64,000 bases of DNA from positions 930,001 to 994,000 of the forward strand of contig NZ_AP025158.1 in the NCBI RefSeq assembly GCF_019974155.1, written 5' to 3'. Every line of letters begins with the position of its first letter. The first letter of the stretch is position 1. Below the pieces are notes generated by a model. That model ran no database searches and was not told where the DNA came from. It saw only the letters and a program-made list of their open reading frames with translations. Shown here one piece after another: positions 1 to 7,394 of this stretch. This stretch comes from Thermus thermophilus. GTDB taxonomy: Bacteria; Deinococcota; Deinococci; Deinococcales; Thermaceae. The position numbers were made by a program, and so were the translations under genes.

Positions 1-8
1 AGTGAGCG

Positions 9-671
9 ATGGCCGTGGTCCCGGAAGGCAAGGTAACGGAGGGGCAGAGCGCTTACCAGCGGCTTCGCTCGGCGATTTTGGAGGGGGAGCTCCTTCCAGG
101 GCAGCGCCTGGTGGAAAAGGACCTCGCCGAGCGCTTCGGCCTCGGTAGGGCGGCCATCCGCACCGCCTTGGCCCGCCTCGAGCAGGAAGGGCTGGTGGAA
201 AGTGCGCCTTACCGAGGAGCTTGGGTCCGGATCCTCTCCGAAGAGGAAGCCCTGGAGGTTTTGGAGGCACGGATGGCCTTAGAATCCTTGGCCGCACGCC
301 ATGCCGCCCGGAAGGCCACCCCCGAGGACATCGCCCGGCTTCAGGGCATTCTGAGGGAGATGGAGGAGCATTACGCCCGGGGGGACCTCCTGGCCATGTC
401 GGAGCTCAACGCCCTCTTCCACCGTACCCTCGTGGAGGCTTCCCGTCACCGAACGGCGGCCCGCCTCATCGAAGCCCTTCGGGCCCAGGGGGTGCGCCAC
501 CAGTACCGCACCATCCTGGTCCCGGGTCGTTCCCAGCGCTCCCTCGAGGAGCACCGGCGGATCCTCGAGGCGGTGTCCGCCCGGGACGAAGAGGCCGCGG
601 AGCGGGCCATGCGGGAGCACCTTCAAGGGGTGATGGCGGCCTTGCGCCAGGCCAAAGGGGGTCCTGCGTGA
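9..671 (+). CDS. GntR-family transcriptional regulator (FCD/FadR-type)
   Basis: This 220-aa protein has an N-terminal winged helix-turn-helix (about residues 12-75, with the typical LVEKDLAERFGLGRAAIRTALARLEQEGLV pattern split over two helices and a wing) and a C-terminal all-helical FCD ligand-binding domain (about 80-210). His and acidic residues that bind metal or carboxylate ligands in this family lie in ELNALFHRTL and in HRRILEAV. It heads a tightly packed cassette: its stop overlaps the GTG of the next gene, so it is probably the local repressor of the catabolic genes up to about 3.2 kb, responding to an organic acid. The start lies only 8 bases inside the window, so its promoter is not visible and a slightly longer form cannot be excluded. 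The family is clear; the effector is unknown. Confidence 0.9.
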   Translation: MAVVPEGKVTEGQSAYQRLRSAILEGELLPGQRLVEKDLAERFGLGRAAIRTALARLEQEGLVESAPYRGAWVRILSEEEALEVLEARMALESLAARHAARKATPEDIARLQGILREMEEHYARGDLLAMSELNALFHRTLVEASRHRTAARLIEALRAQGVRHQYRTILVPGRSQRSLEEHRRILEAVSARDEEAAERAMREHLQGVMAALRQAKGGPA

Positions 672-1579
672 GCTTCCGGGAACGCGCCCTCGCCCTCCTT
701 CAGGGGGGGTGGGACCTCCACGTGCACGTGGAGCCCGACCTCTTGCCCAGGAAGACCGATGACCTCACCCTGGCCCGGCGCTTCCGGGAGATGGGCCTAA
801 AGGGCTTCCTCCTAAAGTCCCACTACGCTCCGACGGCGGAGCGGGCCCAGGTGGTGCGCAAGGCGGTGCCCGGGGTGGAGGTTCTGGGGGCCGTGGTGCT
901 CAACCACGGGGTGGGAGGGCTGAACCCTTTGGCGGTGGAGGTGGCCGCCCGGGCCGGAGCGCGTTTCGTCTGGTTCCCCACGGTGGATGCGGCCAACGAG
1001 GCCAGGCACCTGGAGAAGCTTCCTCCTGAGAAAAGGCCCCAGTGGGCGGGCCTCATGGAAGCCCTCCGGAAGGAGGGTACCGTTCCCGAGCCCATTGCTC
1101 TCCTGGACGCCTCAGGGAGGCTTCGCCCCGAGGCCCGGGCGGTGCTGAAGGTGGCGGCCCGGCACGGGATGGTGGTGGCCACGGGCCACCTCTCCCGGGA
1201 GGAGGTGTTCCGCGTGGTGGAGGCGGCCCTGGAGGAGGGCGTGTCCCAGGTGGTGGTGACCCATCCCGACTACCCCACCCAGGCCCTCTCCCTGGAAGAC
1301 CAGCGCCTTTTGGCCCGGTGGGGGGCTTATCTGGAGCGGTGTTTCGCCCCTTCCCACACGGGGAAGGTGCCTTGGGAGGCCTTGTTCCGGGCTATCCGGG
1401 CCACCCCCTTGGAGCGGAACTTCGTCTCCACGGACCTGGGGCAACCCCAAAACCCCCCGGTGGAGGAGGGCCTGGTCCTGATGGCCGAGCGCCTCCTGGA
1501 GGCGGGGTTTGACGAGGCGGAGGTGCGGCATATGGCGGTCACCGTGCCGGAGAAGCTGGCCTTGGGAGGGGAAAGGTGA
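668..1579 (+). CDS. DUF6282 family TIM-barrel metal-dependent hydrolase
   Basis: This 303-aa protein begins at a GTG that overlaps the regulator's stop (GTGA). The N-terminus carries DLHVHVEPDLLPRK, an HxH-type amidohydrolase/phosphotriesterase-like metal motif, followed by LKSHYAP, ATGHLSREE and VVTHPDYPTQ, each supplying further His/Asp ligands expected of a TIM-barrel hydrolase. The pattern is that of the DUF6282 family, which has no assigned substrate to my knowledge. It overlaps the following GalB-like gene by 4 nt, so the two are translationally coupled and probably act in the same pathway. By context a lactone or ring-fission intermediate is a possible substrate, but that is inference only. 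Confidence 0.75.
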   Translation: MSFRERALALLQGGWDLHVHVEPDLLPRKTDDLTLARRFREMGLKGFLLKSHYAPTAERAQVVRKAVPGVEVLGAVVLNHGVGGLNPLAVEVAARAGARFVWFPTVDAANEARHLEKLPPEKRPQWAGLMEALRKEGTVPEPIALLDASGRLRPEARAVLKVAARHGMVVATGHLSREEVFRVVEAALEEGVSQVVVTHPDYPTQALSLEDQRLLARWGAYLERCFAPSHTGKVPWEALFRAIRATPLERNFVSTDLGQPQNPPVEEGLVLMAERLLEAGFDEAEVRHMAVTVPEKLALGGER

Positions 1580-2286
1580 AGCGCCTTTTGGTGGTGAGCG
1601 CCCACGCCGCGGACTTCGTGTGGCGGGCGGGTGGGGCCATCGCCCTCGCCGTGGCCCAGGGGGGCGAGGCCTTGGTGGTGGCCCTGAGCTACGGGGAGAG
1701 GGGGGAGTCGGGGGAGCTTTGGAAGGAGCCCGGGCAGACCTTGGAGCGGGTCAAGGCCATCCGGGAGGCCGAGGCGAGACGGGCCGCCGAGGTTTTGGGG
1801 GCCGGGTTCGTGGGCCTGGACCTCGGGGACTACCCCTTGAGGGTGGGCGAGGAAGCCCTTTGGCGGCTCGTGGACATCTTGGTCAACTTTGCCCCTGATG
1901 TCCTCATCACCCACACCCCCAAGGATCCTTTCAACCCCGACCACCCGGTGGCCTACGAGGCCACGGAGAAGGCGCGCCAGCTGGCCTCGGGGGCGGGGGT
2001 GGCGAGCGCTTTCCGGACCATCCGGCCTCCCGAGTTTTGGCTTTTTGAGCCCCATCAGCCCGAGCTGTGCGGCTTTGTGCCCAACCTCTTTCTGGACATC
2101 ACCCCGGCGTGGGAGAAGAAGCGGGCGGCCATGGAGGTCTTCGCCTCCCAGGCGTACCTCGTCCGCTACTACAGCGAGCGGGCCGAGCACAGGGCCAACC
2201 ACGCGCGGCGGATCTCCGGCTTTAAGGACATCGAACGCGCCGAAGCCTTTCAGCGGGTCCTGCCCCAGGTGCTCCGGGCCCTTTGA
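1576..2286 (+). CDS. PIG-L/LmbE-fold protein, 4-oxalomesaconate hydratase (GalB)-like
   Basis: This 236-aa protein starts at a GTG overlapping the preceding stop. The LmbE/PIG-L signature usually reads AHPDDE; here it is SAHAADFVWRAGG (about residues 8-20), the variant I associate with GalB-type zinc-dependent 4-oxalomesaconate hydratases rather than sugar deacetylases. A second metal site is HTPKDPFNPDHPVAYEA (about residues 113-129). Immediately downstream is an RraA-type aldolase, the usual partner that cleaves the hydratase product (4-carboxy-4-hydroxy-2-oxoadipate) to pyruvate and oxaloacetate. That pairing supports a role at the end of a gallate/protocatechuate-4,5-type pathway. The fold is firm; the substrate is inferred. 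Confidence 0.75.
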   Translation: MKRLLVVSAHAADFVWRAGGAIALAVAQGGEALVVALSYGERGESGELWKEPGQTLERVKAIREAEARRAAEVLGAGFVGLDLGDYPLRVGEEALWRLVDILVNFAPDVLITHTPKDPFNPDHPVAYEATEKARQLASGAGVASAFRTIRPPEFWLFEPHQPELCGFVPNLFLDITPAWEKKRAAMEVFASQAYLVRYYSERAEHRANHARRISGFKDIERAEAFQRVLPQVLRAL

Positions 2287-2298
2287 GGAGGGGAGGGC

Positions 2299-2967
2299 AT
2301 GCTTTCCCAGGAGGAGATCCAGGAGCTTGCGGCCCTGGGGACCGCCACGGTGTACGAGGCCTCGGGGCGGAAGGGTCTCGTGGAGGCGGGCTTTGTGCGC
2401 CTACCCGAGGGCAGCCGGGCCGCTGGCCCCGCCTTTCCCGTGCTCTGCGCCCAAGGGGATAACCTGGGGGTCCATGCGGCCATGGCGGCCGTGCGCCCGG
2501 GAGAGGTGCTGGTCCTGGCCATGCCGGAACCCGAGCCTGTGGCCCTTGTGGGGGAACTCCTCGCCACCCAGGCCAAGGCCAGGGGGGTGGCCGCCCTCCT
2601 TGTGGACGGGGCGGTGCGGGACGCGGACGGGCTCAGGCTCCTCGGGCTCCCCATCTGGGCGCGGTTTGTGAGCCCAAGGGGGGCCCGGCGGGAGAGGGTG
2701 CTGGGCCTGGGTACCCCGGTATGGGTGGGAGGGGTGGAGGTGCGCCTAGGAGACTATGTGGTGTTGGATGGGGACGGGGTCGTGGTCCTCCCGAGGGAGC
2801 GGGCCCGGGAGGTGTTGCAGCGCGCCCGGGAGCGGGCGGAGCGGGAGGCGGCTTTGAGGGCACGCTTCGCCCGGGGGGAGCTTTCCGTGGACGTCTATGG
2901 GTTGCGCCAGAACCTGAGGGAGGCCTTGGCGGAGGCAGAGCGGCTTCGGGGAGGAGAGGATGGCTAG
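2299..2967 (+). CDS. RraA-like 4-carboxy-4-hydroxy-2-oxoadipate/HMG-type aldolase
   Basis: This 222-aa protein belongs to the RraA/HMG-aldolase (class II pyruvate aldolase) family. Diagnostic segments are GELLATQAKARG (about residues 96-107) and VDGAVRDADGL, whose Arg-Asp pair binds pyruvate enolate and the divalent metal in GalC/LigK/ProA aldolases. The C-terminal YVVLDGDGVVVLPRERA is also family-typical. The ATG is preceded by a GGAGGGGAGGG Shine-Dalgarno 12 nt after the GalB-like gene. RraA proteins that regulate RNase E share the fold, but the catabolic neighbours favour an aldolase giving pyruvate plus oxaloacetate. Its last 8 nt overlap the next gene. Confidence 0.75.
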   Translation: MLSQEEIQELAALGTATVYEASGRKGLVEAGFVRLPEGSRAAGPAFPVLCAQGDNLGVHAAMAAVRPGEVLVLAMPEPEPVALVGELLATQAKARGVAALLVDGAVRDADGLRLLGLPIWARFVSPRGARRERVLGLGTPVWVGGVEVRLGDYVVLDGDGVVVLPRERAREVLQRARERAEREAALRARFARGELSVDVYGLRQNLREALAEAERLRGGEDG

Positions 2968-3227
2968 GCTACGGGTGGCCGTCTTGGGGCTGGGGGAAGC
3001 GGGATCGGCCATCGCCCAAGACCTCCTCCTGGCCGGGGCCGAGGTGGTGGGCTTTGACCCTGTTCCGGAAAAGACCGTTCCCGGCCTTTTGCGGGCTCAA
3101 AGCGAGGCCGAGGCGGCGGAGGGCGCCTCGCTAGTCCTCTCGGTGAACTGGGCCCGGGTGGCCCGGGAGGTGGCGGAGAAGGTGGCCCCGGTTTTGCGGC
3201 CCGGGCAGGTTTATGCGGACCTGCTCA
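2960..3227 (+). pseudogene. NAD(P)-binding dehydrogenase (6PGDH-like/DUF1932), 3' truncated by IS
   Basis: Only about 90 N-terminal residues of a dehydrogenase remain. VAVLGLGEAGSAIAQDL is a Rossmann nucleotide-binding motif (GxGxxG/A), followed by the beta strands VVGFDP and LVLSVNW seen in 6-phosphogluconate-dehydrogenase-like proteins of the DUF1932 type. The frame runs straight into the left inverted repeat of an IS4-family element at 3228 and stops at 3259 after about 11 element-encoded residues. The catalytic C-terminal domain is missing and no matching remnant was found on the other side of the insertion. It was probably the next enzyme of the GntR-controlled cassette and should be non-functional. 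Confidence 0.8.
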
Positions 3228-4428
3228 GTACACGTCAAAACTGGGGACCACCCCTTTAGGATGGACCTGCGTCCACGTGGATGGGCAGGTATCCATAGGA
3301 GGTGGTCCCCGTGGAACAGCTTACCCCACTCATCAACGCCTTGAAGCGATACTGGAAGGCCGACCTCAGGCGCCTCACCTTCCTGGCCGCCCTGGTGATG
3401 GCTCTGGTCACCGCCCGCACCACAAGCGGCCCCAGACTCGCTCTTCCCCTCGGCTCCATAGCCAGCCCTGACCCCCGCTCCGCCTACCGAAGGTTACAGC
3501 GGTTCTTGGCCTGGCCGGGGCTGGACGGGGAGGGCTATGCCCGCTTCGTCCGCAAGGTGTTTCCGCCTCTGGCGGAAAGCATCACCTTCCTCCAACCCCA
3601 AGGGCTCCTCCTGGTCATGGACCGGACCGAATGGGAGCTGGGGAAGAGCAAGGTCAACCTCCTGATGCTGGCCTTCCTGTACCAAGGCCTGGCCGTCCCC
3701 CTGTTCTGGAACTTCCTCCCCCACGACGGCAACTCCTCCACCCCCGAACGCATCGCCCTGACGGAGAGGGCCTTGGCTTTCCTGAGGGCCCACTTCCCCC
3801 ACCTCCGGGTGGAGGGGTTCCTGGCGGATCGGGAGTTCATAGGGGAGGCGTGGTTCCGGTACCTGGAGGAGAAGGGCATCCCCCGGTGCATCCGAATCAA
3901 GGCCAACACCCGGATGTGGCGGTTGGGCTCGGGCCCTCGGGCCTGGGAGCTCTTTGCCTTCCTGAAGGTGGGAGAGAGCCGGGCGCCCAGGCGGCGGTGC
4001 TGGGTCTACGGGCGGCGCATGTGGGTGGTGGGGTTGCGCCTTGGGGTCCGGGAGTGGCTGATTGTGGCTACGGACCTGGACCTTCACCGGGTGCTGGAGG
4101 TGTACGGGCTCAGGTGGGGGATAGAGCGGCTCTTTGGGGCCCTGAAGGGGCGGGGATTTGACCTGGAGGCCACGCACGTGACGCGGGGGGAGAGGCTTTC
4201 GCGGCTTTTGGTCCCCTTGAGCCTGGCCTTCGTGTGGGCGTTTCGGACGGGGCTTGTGCTGCACCGGGTGCGTCCGGCGAGGCCCAAGAAGCACGGGAGG
4301 CTGGGGCAGAGCCTCTTCCGGGCGGGGCTGGACCTGCTCACCCTTTGGGCGCTTGCCCTCTGGGGTGCAGGGGGAGGAAGGCGCGGAAGTCCCTTGGGGT
4401 TATGCCCTATGGAGGTTTTGACGTGTAC
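3228..4428 (+). mobile_element. IS4-family insertion sequence, no target duplication
   Basis: The element is about 1.2 kb and bounded by a 14-bp inverted repeat, GTACACGTCAAAAC at 3228-3241 and its complement at 4415-4428. A single transposase gene fills it. The flanks show no direct repeat: the left flank is the broken dehydrogenase reading rightward, and the right flank (4429-4467) is the inside of a substrate-binding-protein gene reading leftward. Absence of a target duplication, with two unrelated interrupted genes either side, indicates that the element mediated an adjacent deletion or recombined with another copy after insertion. Confidence 0.85.
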
Positions 4429-4432
4429 ATAA
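3311..4432 (+). CDS. IS4-family DDE transposase
   Basis: The GTG at 3311 is preceded by AGGAGGT seven nt upstream and is preferred to an in-frame GTG at 3302 that overlaps that ribosome-binding site. The roughly 373-aa product has the DDE catalytic core: LLVMDRTEWELGK (first Asp), FLADREFIGEAW (second Asp) and the YREK-like segment YGLRWGIERLFGALKGRGF near the C-terminus supplying the Glu. The last codons run through the right inverted repeat. No internal stop or frameshift is visible, so it may be active. Confidence 0.85.
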   Translation: MEQLTPLINALKRYWKADLRRLTFLAALVMALVTARTTSGPRLALPLGSIASPDPRSAYRRLQRFLAWPGLDGEGYARFVRKVFPPLAESITFLQPQGLLLVMDRTEWELGKSKVNLLMLAFLYQGLAVPLFWNFLPHDGNSSTPERIALTERALAFLRAHFPHLRVEGFLADREFIGEAWFRYLEEKGIPRCIRIKANTRMWRLGSGPRAWELFAFLKVGESRAPRRRCWVYGRRMWVVGLRLGVREWLIVATDLDLHRVLEVYGLRWGIERLFGALKGRGFDLEATHVTRGERLSRLLVPLSLAFVWAFRTGLVLHRVRPARPKKHGRLGQSLFRAGLDLLTLWALALWGAGGGRRGSPLGLCPMEVLTCT

Positions 4433-4459
4433 GTCCAATCAAAGCCTTTCTTGGGGTCG

Positions 4460-4467
4460 CCACCACG
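4460..4467. repeat. Target-site duplication of IS256 element (left copy)
   Basis: CCACCACG directly precedes the left inverted repeat and is repeated exactly at 5726-5733 after the right inverted repeat. Confidence 0.9.
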
Positions 4468-5725
4468 GGTCGTGTAAGGATTTATGTGTAAGGGCCCGTG
4501 TTTAATAGGGGGGCACACCTTAGCACGAGGAGGTGCCCCGTGGACCAGGATACCTTGCGGATCTTGCTGAGGGAAGCGGTGCGGGAGACAGTAGCCGAGG
4601 TTCTGCAGACGGTTCTGGAGCTGGACCGGACAGCCTTCTTGCAGGTGCACGGGGGGCGCAGGAACGGCTACTACCCCCGCAAGCTGGAGACCACCTTCGG
4701 CCAGGTGGACCTGAAGGTCCCTAGGGATCGGGAATCTCGGTATTACCCGGCTTTCCTTAAGCCCTACGCCCGCCGCCTGGTGGACGTGGGGGAAGTAGCT
4801 GTGGCCTTGTACGCCGCCGGGGTCAGTCAGCGCAAGGCGGCCGAGATATTGAGCCTGCTCTTAGGCCACCGCTACTCCCACGAGACCCTAAGCGCTCTGA
4901 CCGACCAAGTCCTGGAGGCGGCAGGAGCCTTCCGCACCCGGCCTTTGCCCGAGGAGATGGCCTTCGTCTACCTGGACGGGCTTTCCTTAAAGGTCTTCAG
5001 GGAAGGGGAAGGGATTGTGCGGGAAACGGTGTATGTGGCCCTGGGCATCGCCCCTGATGGGGAGAGGCGGGTCCTGGGGTTCTGGCTGTTGCCCACGGAG
5101 AGCGCCCTGGGATGGGAGGGGGTCCTGGGGGAGCTTTGGCAGCGGGGCCTGCGGCGGGTATTGCTCTTCATCACCGACGGGCTGCCCGGGCTTCCTGAAG
5201 CGATCCGCAGGGTCTACCCTCAGGCGGAGTGGCAGCGGTGCGTGGTGCACGGGGTGCGGTGGAGCCTGTCCCAGGTGCGGGCGCGGGACCGGGGCCTGCT
5301 GGCGGAGGACCTGAGGCGGGTGTACGGGGCGGAGAGCAGGGATGAAGCCCTTAGGGCCTTGGAGGAGGTGAAGGCCGCCTGGGGTTCGCGGTACCCGGGG
5401 GTGGTGGGGCTTTGGGTACAGGATTCGGGGGCCTTCCTGCGGTTCTACGGGTACCCCAAGGTGCTTTGGCCGTACCTGCGGAGCACCAACCTGATGGAGC
5501 GGTTTATCCGGGAGCTACGGCGGGGGACGAAGGTGCGGGACCACAAGTTTCCTAAGGAAGAGGCGGTGTACAAGCTCCTTTACCTGGAGTCAGAGAGGCA
5601 GGAAGGGAGGTGGGCAGAACGGAAACTAAAGGGGTTCTCGGAGGTGAAGGAGGTGCTGGAGAAGATGCTTCAGGAGCGGTATGCCCCCCGTACACAGACT
5701 CTTACACATAACTCTTGACACGACC
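4468..5725 (+). mobile_element. IS256-family insertion sequence with 8-bp target duplication
   Basis: The element is 1258 bp. Its ends are imperfect inverted repeats of about 30 bp: the left end begins GGTCGTGTAAGGATTTATGT and the right end, read inward, begins GGTCGTGTCAAGAGTTATGT; both continue GTAAG. The 8-bp sequence CCACCACG occurs at 4460-4467 and again at 5726-5733 as a target-site duplication, in keeping with IS256 elements. Removing the element and one repeat restores the open frame of the substrate-binding protein across the site. Confidence 0.93.
4498..5718 (+). CDS. IS256-family (mutator-type) transposase
   Basis: This transposase is about 400 aa. The frame opens with GTG at 4498 inside the left repeat; a more likely start is the GTG at 4540 (VDQDTLRILLREAV), which follows CACGAGGAGGTGCCCC. 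The mutator-type core is visible: FVYLDGLSLKV (first Asp), LFITDGLPGLPEAIRRVYP (second Asp, followed by the family's WQRCVVHGVRW segment), and RSTNLMERFIRELRRGTKVR, in which Glu of NLMERF is the third catalytic acid. There are no internal stops. It lies on the strand opposite to the gene it disrupts. Confidence 0.9.
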   Translation: MFNRGAHLSTRRCPVDQDTLRILLREAVRETVAEVLQTVLELDRTAFLQVHGGRRNGYYPRKLETTFGQVDLKVPRDRESRYYPAFLKPYARRLVDVGEVAVALYAAGVSQRKAAEILSLLLGHRYSHETLSALTDQVLEAAGAFRTRPLPEEMAFVYLDGLSLKVFREGEGIVRETVYVALGIAPDGERRVLGFWLLPTESALGWEGVLGELWQRGLRRVLLFITDGLPGLPEAIRRVYPQAEWQRCVVHGVRWSLSQVRARDRGLLAEDLRRVYGAESRDEALRALEEVKAAWGSRYPGVVGLWVQDSGAFLRFYGYPKVLWPYLRSTNLMERFIRELRRGTKVRDHKFPKEEAVYKLLYLESERQEGRWAERKLKGFSEVKEVLEKMLQERYAPRTQTLTHNS

Positions 5726-5733
5726 CCACCACG
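5726..5733. repeat. Target-site duplication of IS256 element (right copy)
   Basis: CCACCACG directly follows the right inverted repeat and matches 4460-4467. Confidence 0.9.
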
Positions 5734-6219
5734 GCTGAAGAAATAGGGTTGCCAAGGTGTGTCGTCGGTGATGCAGGGAATGCCGTTGAGCTCGCACTGG
5801 TCCGCCACCGGCACCGTGGTTTCTGGGGTGTTCCCGGCCACCACCAGGTGGACCCGGTCTTTAAGGATGAGTTCCGCCGTCACTTCGGCGGCGCGGTTGG
5901 GGTTGGACTGGGAATCCTTGTATACGATTTCCAGGTTATAGGTCTTACCCCCGACCCGCACCTTACCGCCGGTGGCCTTGCGCACCTGCTCCAGGGTGAA
6001 GTCGTCGGGCTGGGCGAAGGCCGCAAGGGGGCCGGTCCTGGGACTGACGAAGCCGATTTTGATCGTGCCGCTCTGGGCCTTTCCTAGACCGTGGAAGGCC
6101 GAGCCCACCACCAGGGCACTGGTTCACTTGAGAAAATCCCGCCCTGAAGGCTCCATTCTGGCTCCTCCTTACTATTGGGGGGCCCGGGGAAGTTCCAGGC
6201 CCCCCGCAAACTTTCCCGC

Positions 6220-7194
6220 TTAGTCCGCCGCCACCTGCTCTTCTACCTCGGGCGTGCCGTAGAGGAAGAACTCCGCAGGGAGGGGGCTGCCGTACCAGAT
6301 GATGCCGGCCTCGAGGGTTTCCTCCGTCCACTTGATGGGCTTCCAGTCGGGGTCAAAGATGAGGTAGCCGGGGTCGCCGAAGAGCTCCACGCGGTTGCCG
6401 CCCGGCTCGAGGACGTACATGAACATGGCCTGGCTGATGCCGTGTTTGCCGGGCCCGGCCTCGATCTTGATTCCCACCTCCCGGAAGATGTCGGCGAGGG
6501 TATTCAGGTCGTGGGGGTAGCCGTACCAGTAGCAGACGTGGTGCAGGCGGCCCTTGGCCCCCTTGCCGTCCCGCATGAAGGCGATCTCGTGGACCAGGGG
6601 GCTCACGCTAATCCAGGCCCCGGCCTCGGTGCCGTCCTTCATGACGATGTGCTCCCGCAGGCGGAAGCCCAGGTGCTCCATCATGAAGTTCTTGTTAACG
6701 GTGACGTCCGAGGCCAGGAGGTTGACGTGGTCCAGACGGCGTACGGGTACGCCCCTCAGGGGCCGCTTCTGGGGACGGTTGAGGAGGGGGGTCTTCTTGT
6801 CCTCGGGGGGTTCGTAGTACTCCACCTCCCAGAGGAGCTCCATGGGGTGGCCGTCCGGGGTGGTGAAGCGGTAGGCGGGGCCGTGGCCGAGGTCCCCGTC
6901 TATCCAGCCCTTGCCGAGGCCCGTGGCCTCCAGGGCCTTCACCCGACGTTCCAGGGCCTGGGGGGAGCTGGTGCGCCAGGCCACGTGGCCCAGGCCGGGC
7001 TTGGGGGCCTCGGTGATCTTCAGGGTGTGGTGGTACCAGTCCTCGTAGGCCCGCATGTACACGGACTGCCCCTCCTGCTTCGTGACCTCCATGCCCAGGA
7101 GGTCCCGGAAGAACCAGAGGGTCCCTTCGGGGTTAGGGGTGTAGATCTCCACGTGGGCCAGCTGGTGCACGTCAAAAATCGGCTCCGGCTTCAT
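6220..7194 (-). CDS. Extradiol ring-cleavage dioxygenase (catechol 2,3-dioxygenase type)
   Basis: This 324-aa two-domain vicinal-oxygen-chelate protein cleaves a catechol next to one hydroxyl to give a 2-hydroxymuconic semialdehyde. The C-terminal domain has the Fe(II) triad: His156 in RRLDHVNLL, His218/219 in GRLHHVCYW and Glu270 in GGNRVELFG. The tyrosine/histidine context resembles the type I extradiol enzymes that include homoprotocatechuate and catechol 2,3-dioxygenases. The ATG (7194) sits behind GGGAGGTGAATC. A consensus promoter lies upstream at 7227-7255, with two palindromes further up that resemble those in the iclR-monooxygenase gap. By cluster content the substrate is probably catechol or a methylcatechol rather than homoprotocatechuate. 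Confidence 0.88.
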   Translation of the reverse strand: MKPEPIFDVHQLAHVEIYTPNPEGTLWFFRDLLGMEVTKQEGQSVYMRAYEDWYHHTLKITEAPKPGLGHVAWRTSSPQALERRVKALEATGLGKGWIDGDLGHGPAYRFTTPDGHPMELLWEVEYYEPPEDKKTPLLNRPQKRPLRGVPVRRLDHVNLLASDVTVNKNFMMEHLGFRLREHIVMKDGTEAGAWISVSPLVHEIAFMRDGKGAKGRLHHVCYWYGYPHDLNTLADIFREVGIKIEAGPGKHGISQAMFMYVLEPGGNRVELFGDPGYLIFDPDWKPIKWTEETLEAGIIWYGSPLPAEFFLYGTPEVEEQVAAD

Positions 7195-7226
7195 GATTCA
7201 CCTCCCTCGTTTTGGCCTTGAGGCCG

Positions 7227-7255
7227 ATTGTATGCTAGGCACTTAAAAGTGTAAA
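7227..7255 (-). promoter_or_regulatory. Sigma-A promoter of the extradiol dioxygenase gene
   Basis: On the minus strand, TTTACA (7255-7250) and TACAAT (7232-7227) are separated by exactly 17 nt and lie about 33 nt upstream of the dioxygenase ATG. Two GTTYG-N7-CRAAY palindromes are upstream, at 7269-7285 and 7316-7332. Confidence 0.75.
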
Positions 7256-7268
7256 GCGCAAGGGGGGT

Positions 7269-7285
7269 GTTCGCTATGGTCAAAT
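7269..7285. promoter_or_regulatory. Candidate IclR operator 1 (imperfect)
   Basis: GTTCG-ctatggt-CAAAT; the first half-site equals that of the two sites near iclR and the second has one or two changes. It lies 14 bp upstream of the -35 box of the dioxygenase promoter, the position expected of an activator site. Confidence 0.5.
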
Positions 7286-7315
7286 CCTGCCCAAGGAGGT
7301 TTGAACGGCGGGGGT

Positions 7316-7332
7316 GTTTGCTATAGTCAAAC
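7316..7332. promoter_or_regulatory. Candidate IclR operator 2
   Basis: GTTTG-ctatagt-CAAAC is a perfect 5-bp inverted repeat with a 7-bp spacer. It repeats 47 bp from operator 1 within a longer 20-bp near-direct repeat (7265-7284 and 7312-7331). Confidence 0.5.
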
Positions 7333-7394
7333 GCCCGCGGGATGTGAGGAACGAGCCGGGGCCCTCAGGACCCCGGCGCGGCCACGGGGAAACC

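Larger units (their letters stand above)
4429..6156 (-). pseudogene. Branched-chain amino-acid-type ABC substrate-binding protein, triply broken
   Basis: The gene starts at ATG 6156 behind a good AAGGAGG site. The predicted N-terminus MEPSGRDFLK is followed by TGA (6126-6124), then by TSALVVGSAFHGLGKAQ in the same frame. Reading the TGA as an Arg codon would give a twin-arginine-like export signal, so it looks like a nonsense mutation. The mature region (GTIKIGFVSPRTGPLAAF, then YKDSQSNPNRAAEVTAEL) is a periplasmic-binding-protein type I domain typical of LivJ-like or aromatic-compound binders. At codon FSRGG it is split by the IS256-family element; the frame resumes at 4467 (GDPKKGFDWTY) and ends at the IS4 end at 4428. 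The C-terminal two thirds and any permease/ATPase genes are gone. Confidence 0.85.

Noticed and set aside
5731-6111. Long plus-strand frame opposite the substrate-binding-protein remnant
   Set aside because: Antisense shadow; the minus-strand product is a recognisable periplasmic binding protein.
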